From Actinomycetes bacterium (GTDB lineage Bacteria; Actinomycetota; Actinomycetes; Actinomycetales; Microbacteriaceae): a DNA stretch of 6,996 nucleotides. A program made the position numbers and the translations under genes. Shown piece by piece: positions 5,223-6,996 of this stretch. Below the pieces are notes generated by a model. The model ran no database searches and was not told the origin of the DNA. It saw only the letters and a program-made list of their open reading frames with translations. Every line of letters begins with the position of its first letter. The first letter of the stretch is position 1. The stretch lies in NCBI GenBank assembly GCA_023431405.1, contig JAEYVZ010000078.1:1-6996 (forward strand). The letters run 5' to 3'.

Positions 5223-5223
5223 G
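5198..5223. promoter_or_regulatory. Probable TetR operator: 26-bp inverted repeat
   Basis: Perfect 8-bp arms CAACTTAC (5198-5205) and GTAAGTTG (5216-5223) flank a 10-bp centre that itself repeats TTACTT. The repeat spans the end of the -35, the whole spacer and the -10 of the transporter promoter, so a bound dimer would block RNA polymerase. Its position beside a divergent TetR gene makes that protein the likely binder. The repeat is observed; the binding is inferred. Confidence 0.6.
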
Positions 5224-5307
5224 TCGATGCAATCACACTCAGCGCCGAGATCTCCTCCTCGAGAGGTCCCGTTCACGGCGCCGGGATCCATCAACGAAGG
5301 AGAAGCA

Positions 5308-6966
5308 ATGAGGCTCAAGACCTCCCTCGCCGCCCTCGGGCTGGTCGCCGCCCTGGTGCTCACCGGGTGCTCGACCGGCACGTCGGATGACAGCAATCCG
5401 CAGCCCGGCGCCGCGCTCACGATCGCCAAGCCCGACGGCGCGATCACGACGGAATCGCACAATCCGTACCTGGGCGACTCCTCGGCATCCAAGTACGGGT
5501 ACGCGAAGGTCATCTTCGAGCCGCTCGCCCTCGTGAACCCGACCGGCGACCTCGGCACGACCCCGTGGCTCGCGGAGTCGGTCGAATGGAACGACGACTA
5601 CACCGAACTGACGGTCGTCCCCCGCTCCGGCGTCACCTGGAGCGACGGAACCGAGTTCACCGGCGACGACATCGTGTTCACCTTCGACCAGTACCTGAGC
5701 GGCAAGCTCGCCGACACGTCAGGCCTCGACTACAAGGGTGCGACGGTCGATGGCGACCGCATCACCCTGAGCTTCGGCAACTCGAAGTTCACCGCCCAGG
5801 CCCGCGTGCTGCACACCCCGATCGTCCCCGCGCACATCTGGAAGGACATCGAAGACCCCAACACCGATCCGCTCACCGGCGAAGGACTCGCCGTCGGCAC
5901 CGGCCCGTATGTGCTGTCGAACTGGTCCACCGAGTCGGTCACCCTCACCGCCAACCCCGACTACTGGGGCGGAGACCTCGCCGTTCCCGAACTGCACTAC
6001 GTGTCCTACGGCGACAACGCCGCCCTCACCACCGCTCTCGTCTCCGGTGAGGCGGACTGGGCGCAGGCGTTCATCCCGCAGATCGAGTCGAGCTTCCTGG
6101 CCGCTGACGACGCCAACCGCTTCCTCGTCTCGCCGACCGCGGGCGCGGGGACTCTGTTCATGAACCTGCAGGAGAAGCCCTTCGACGACCTCGCGCTCCG
6201 CCAGGCGCTCGCCTGGACGATCGACCGTCAGGCGTACGTCGACATCGCCCGCGAAGGCGCAAGCGCCCCCGTGTGGAGCGTGACCGGCCTCGGCGACGTG
6301 CTCTCGTCGGAGATCATCCCCGAGTACGAGGGGCAGAACTACGCTGTCGACGTCGACAAGGCGAAGCAGATCCTCACCGACGCCGACTACACCTGGAACG
6401 ACAGTGGCAAGCTGGTCGACCCCGACGGCGAGGTCGTCACGTTCTCGATCTCCGTGCCCGCCGGCTGGAGCGACTGGAACACCGAGCAGGCCCTCATCGC
6501 CGAGGAGCTCGACGAGAGCCTCGGCATCGACGTCAAGGTCGACCAGCCCGACTGGGGCGGCTGGGACGCCGCCCGGCAGGAAGGAACGTTCCAGGCGATC
6601 ATCCACTGGCTCGAAGACACCGGCAACGCCTACGGCATGTACACCTCGACCATGGACCCCAAGTGGATCGTCGACGACAAGGCGCAGTACAACTTCGGCC
6701 GATTCGACGACCCGAAGGCGACCGAGGCGCTCAACACCTATGCGAACGCCTCCTCCGAGGAGGAGCGCAGCGCTGCGCTCGCGGTCATCCAGAAGTCGTT
6801 CGTCGACAACGTGCCGGCGATCCCCCTCGGCTCCCACCCTCTGCTGGGCGAGTTCAACACCCGCAATTACGTGGGATGGCCATCGGAAGACGATCAGTAC
6901 GCGTCTGCCGACCCGACCCAGCCCGCGATCGTGCAGATCCTCACGAAGCTGACACCGGCCGAGTAA
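5308..6966 (+). CDS. ABC transporter solute-binding lipoprotein, family 5 (peptide/oligosaccharide type)
   Basis: A 552-aa extracytoplasmic receptor that delivers substrate to an ABC importer. ATG 5308-5310 is preceded by GAAGGAG (5296-5302); upstream in-frame starts would destroy the signal peptide. The lipoprotein signal is MRLKTSL, a hydrophobic core (8-17) and lipobox LTGC with Cys21 as the lipidated residue, so the mature protein is tethered outside the membrane. Family-5 signatures: VTWSDGTEFTGDDIVFTF (109-126), GTGPYVL (197-203), NPDYWGG (216-222), LRQALAWTIDRQ (297-308). The C-terminal stretch VPAIPLGSHP (502-511) and YVGWPSEDDQYA (521-532) recalls the oligosaccharide-binding branch (cellobiose/mannobiose type) as much as true peptide binders; this is a memory-based impression. 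Permease and ATPase genes should follow on the right. The divergent TetR is its likely regulator. Confidence 0.93.
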   Translation: MRLKTSLAALGLVAALVLTGCSTGTSDDSNPQPGAALTIAKPDGAITTESHNPYLGDSSASKYGYAKVIFEPLALVNPTGDLGTTPWLAESVEWNDDYTELTVVPRSGVTWSDGTEFTGDDIVFTFDQYLSGKLADTSGLDYKGATVDGDRITLSFGNSKFTAQARVLHTPIVPAHIWKDIEDPNTDPLTGEGLAVGTGPYVLSNWSTESVTLTANPDYWGGDLAVPELHYVSYGDNAALTTALVSGEADWAQAFIPQIESSFLAADDANRFLVSPTAGAGTLFMNLQEKPFDDLALRQALAWTIDRQAYVDIAREGASAPVWSVTGLGDVLSSEIIPEYEGQNYAVDVDKAKQILTDADYTWNDSGKLVDPDGEVVTFSISVPAGWSDWNTEQALIAEELDESLGIDVKVDQPDWGGWDAARQEGTFQAIIHWLEDTGNAYGMYTSTMDPKWIVDDKAQYNFGRFDDPKATEALNTYANASSEEERSAALAVIQKSFVDNVPAIPLGSHPLLGEFNTRNYVGWPSEDDQYASADPTQPAIVQILTKLTPAE

Positions 6967-6996
6967 GCACGCTCCCCCGCGCGACCGGGTGGGACG

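Noticed and set aside
5194..5307. Longer start (ATG 5194) for the solute-binding protein
   Set aside because: It lies within the promoter and operator and would bury the lipoprotein signal. The ATG at 5308 has a good ribosome-binding site.
5719..6837. Long open frame (372 aa) antisense to the solute-binding protein gene
   Set aside because: It is the mirror of a strongly recognised gene in GC-rich DNA, where antisense frames stay open. The product is low-complexity Val/Gly/Asp/Arg-rich and matches no family.

Overview
The window is GC-rich, with codons ending mostly in G or C. Its protein set is typical of Actinobacteria: an IdeR/DtxR regulator with every DtxR metal ligand at the exact DtxR position, an actinobacterial-type SerC, a conserved actinobacterial HNH nuclease and a PcaF-like thiolase. 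A member of Microbacteriaceae, such as Microbacterium, fits best, but that placement is from memory of the families and not from a search. I see no insertion sequences, phage genes, CRISPR arrays, rRNA or tRNA. This is mostly ordinary chromosomal content.

Layout. Positions 1-261 (+) hold the last 86 codons of a thiolase that has lost the histidine of its GHPLG motif. A hairpin follows at 276-299, then a possible 45-codon small ORF (336-473, +) that runs into the 3' end of a convergent HNH endonuclease gene (441-938, -). Positions 939-1330 carry no convincing protein gene. On the minus strand they hold a textbook intrinsic terminator (1020-1050) preceded by several hairpins, plus a second strong hairpin (1262-1306) just after the next gene. 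A secreted M23 (LytM-type) peptidoglycan hydrolase (1331-2236, -) starts at TTG behind a long structured leader. Next comes the iron-dependent repressor (2504-3211, -), divergent from serC (3310-4428, +), which appears to be transcribed leaderless. A TetR regulator (4461-5096, -) converges on serC and diverges from a family-5 solute-binding lipoprotein gene (5308-6966, +).

How the parts work together. The TetR gene and the binding-protein gene look like a local regulatory pair. A 26-bp inverted repeat with perfect 8-bp arms (5198-5223) sits on the predicted -35 and -10 of the transporter promoter, so the TetR protein probably represses an ABC importer whose permease and ATPase genes would lie beyond the right edge. 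The HNH, M23 and repressor genes share a strand but are separated by long non-coding stretches with hairpins, so they are probably separate transcription units.

The most interesting leads are regulatory RNAs. One is the hairpin cluster and terminator upstream of the HNH gene, which could be a small RNA or an attenuator because no TA-containing -10 lies between the terminator and the HNH start. The other is the M23 leader, whose hairpin pairs part of the ribosome-binding site. The thiolase active-site change is the clearest protein oddity. I found no evidence for a new multi-gene system.
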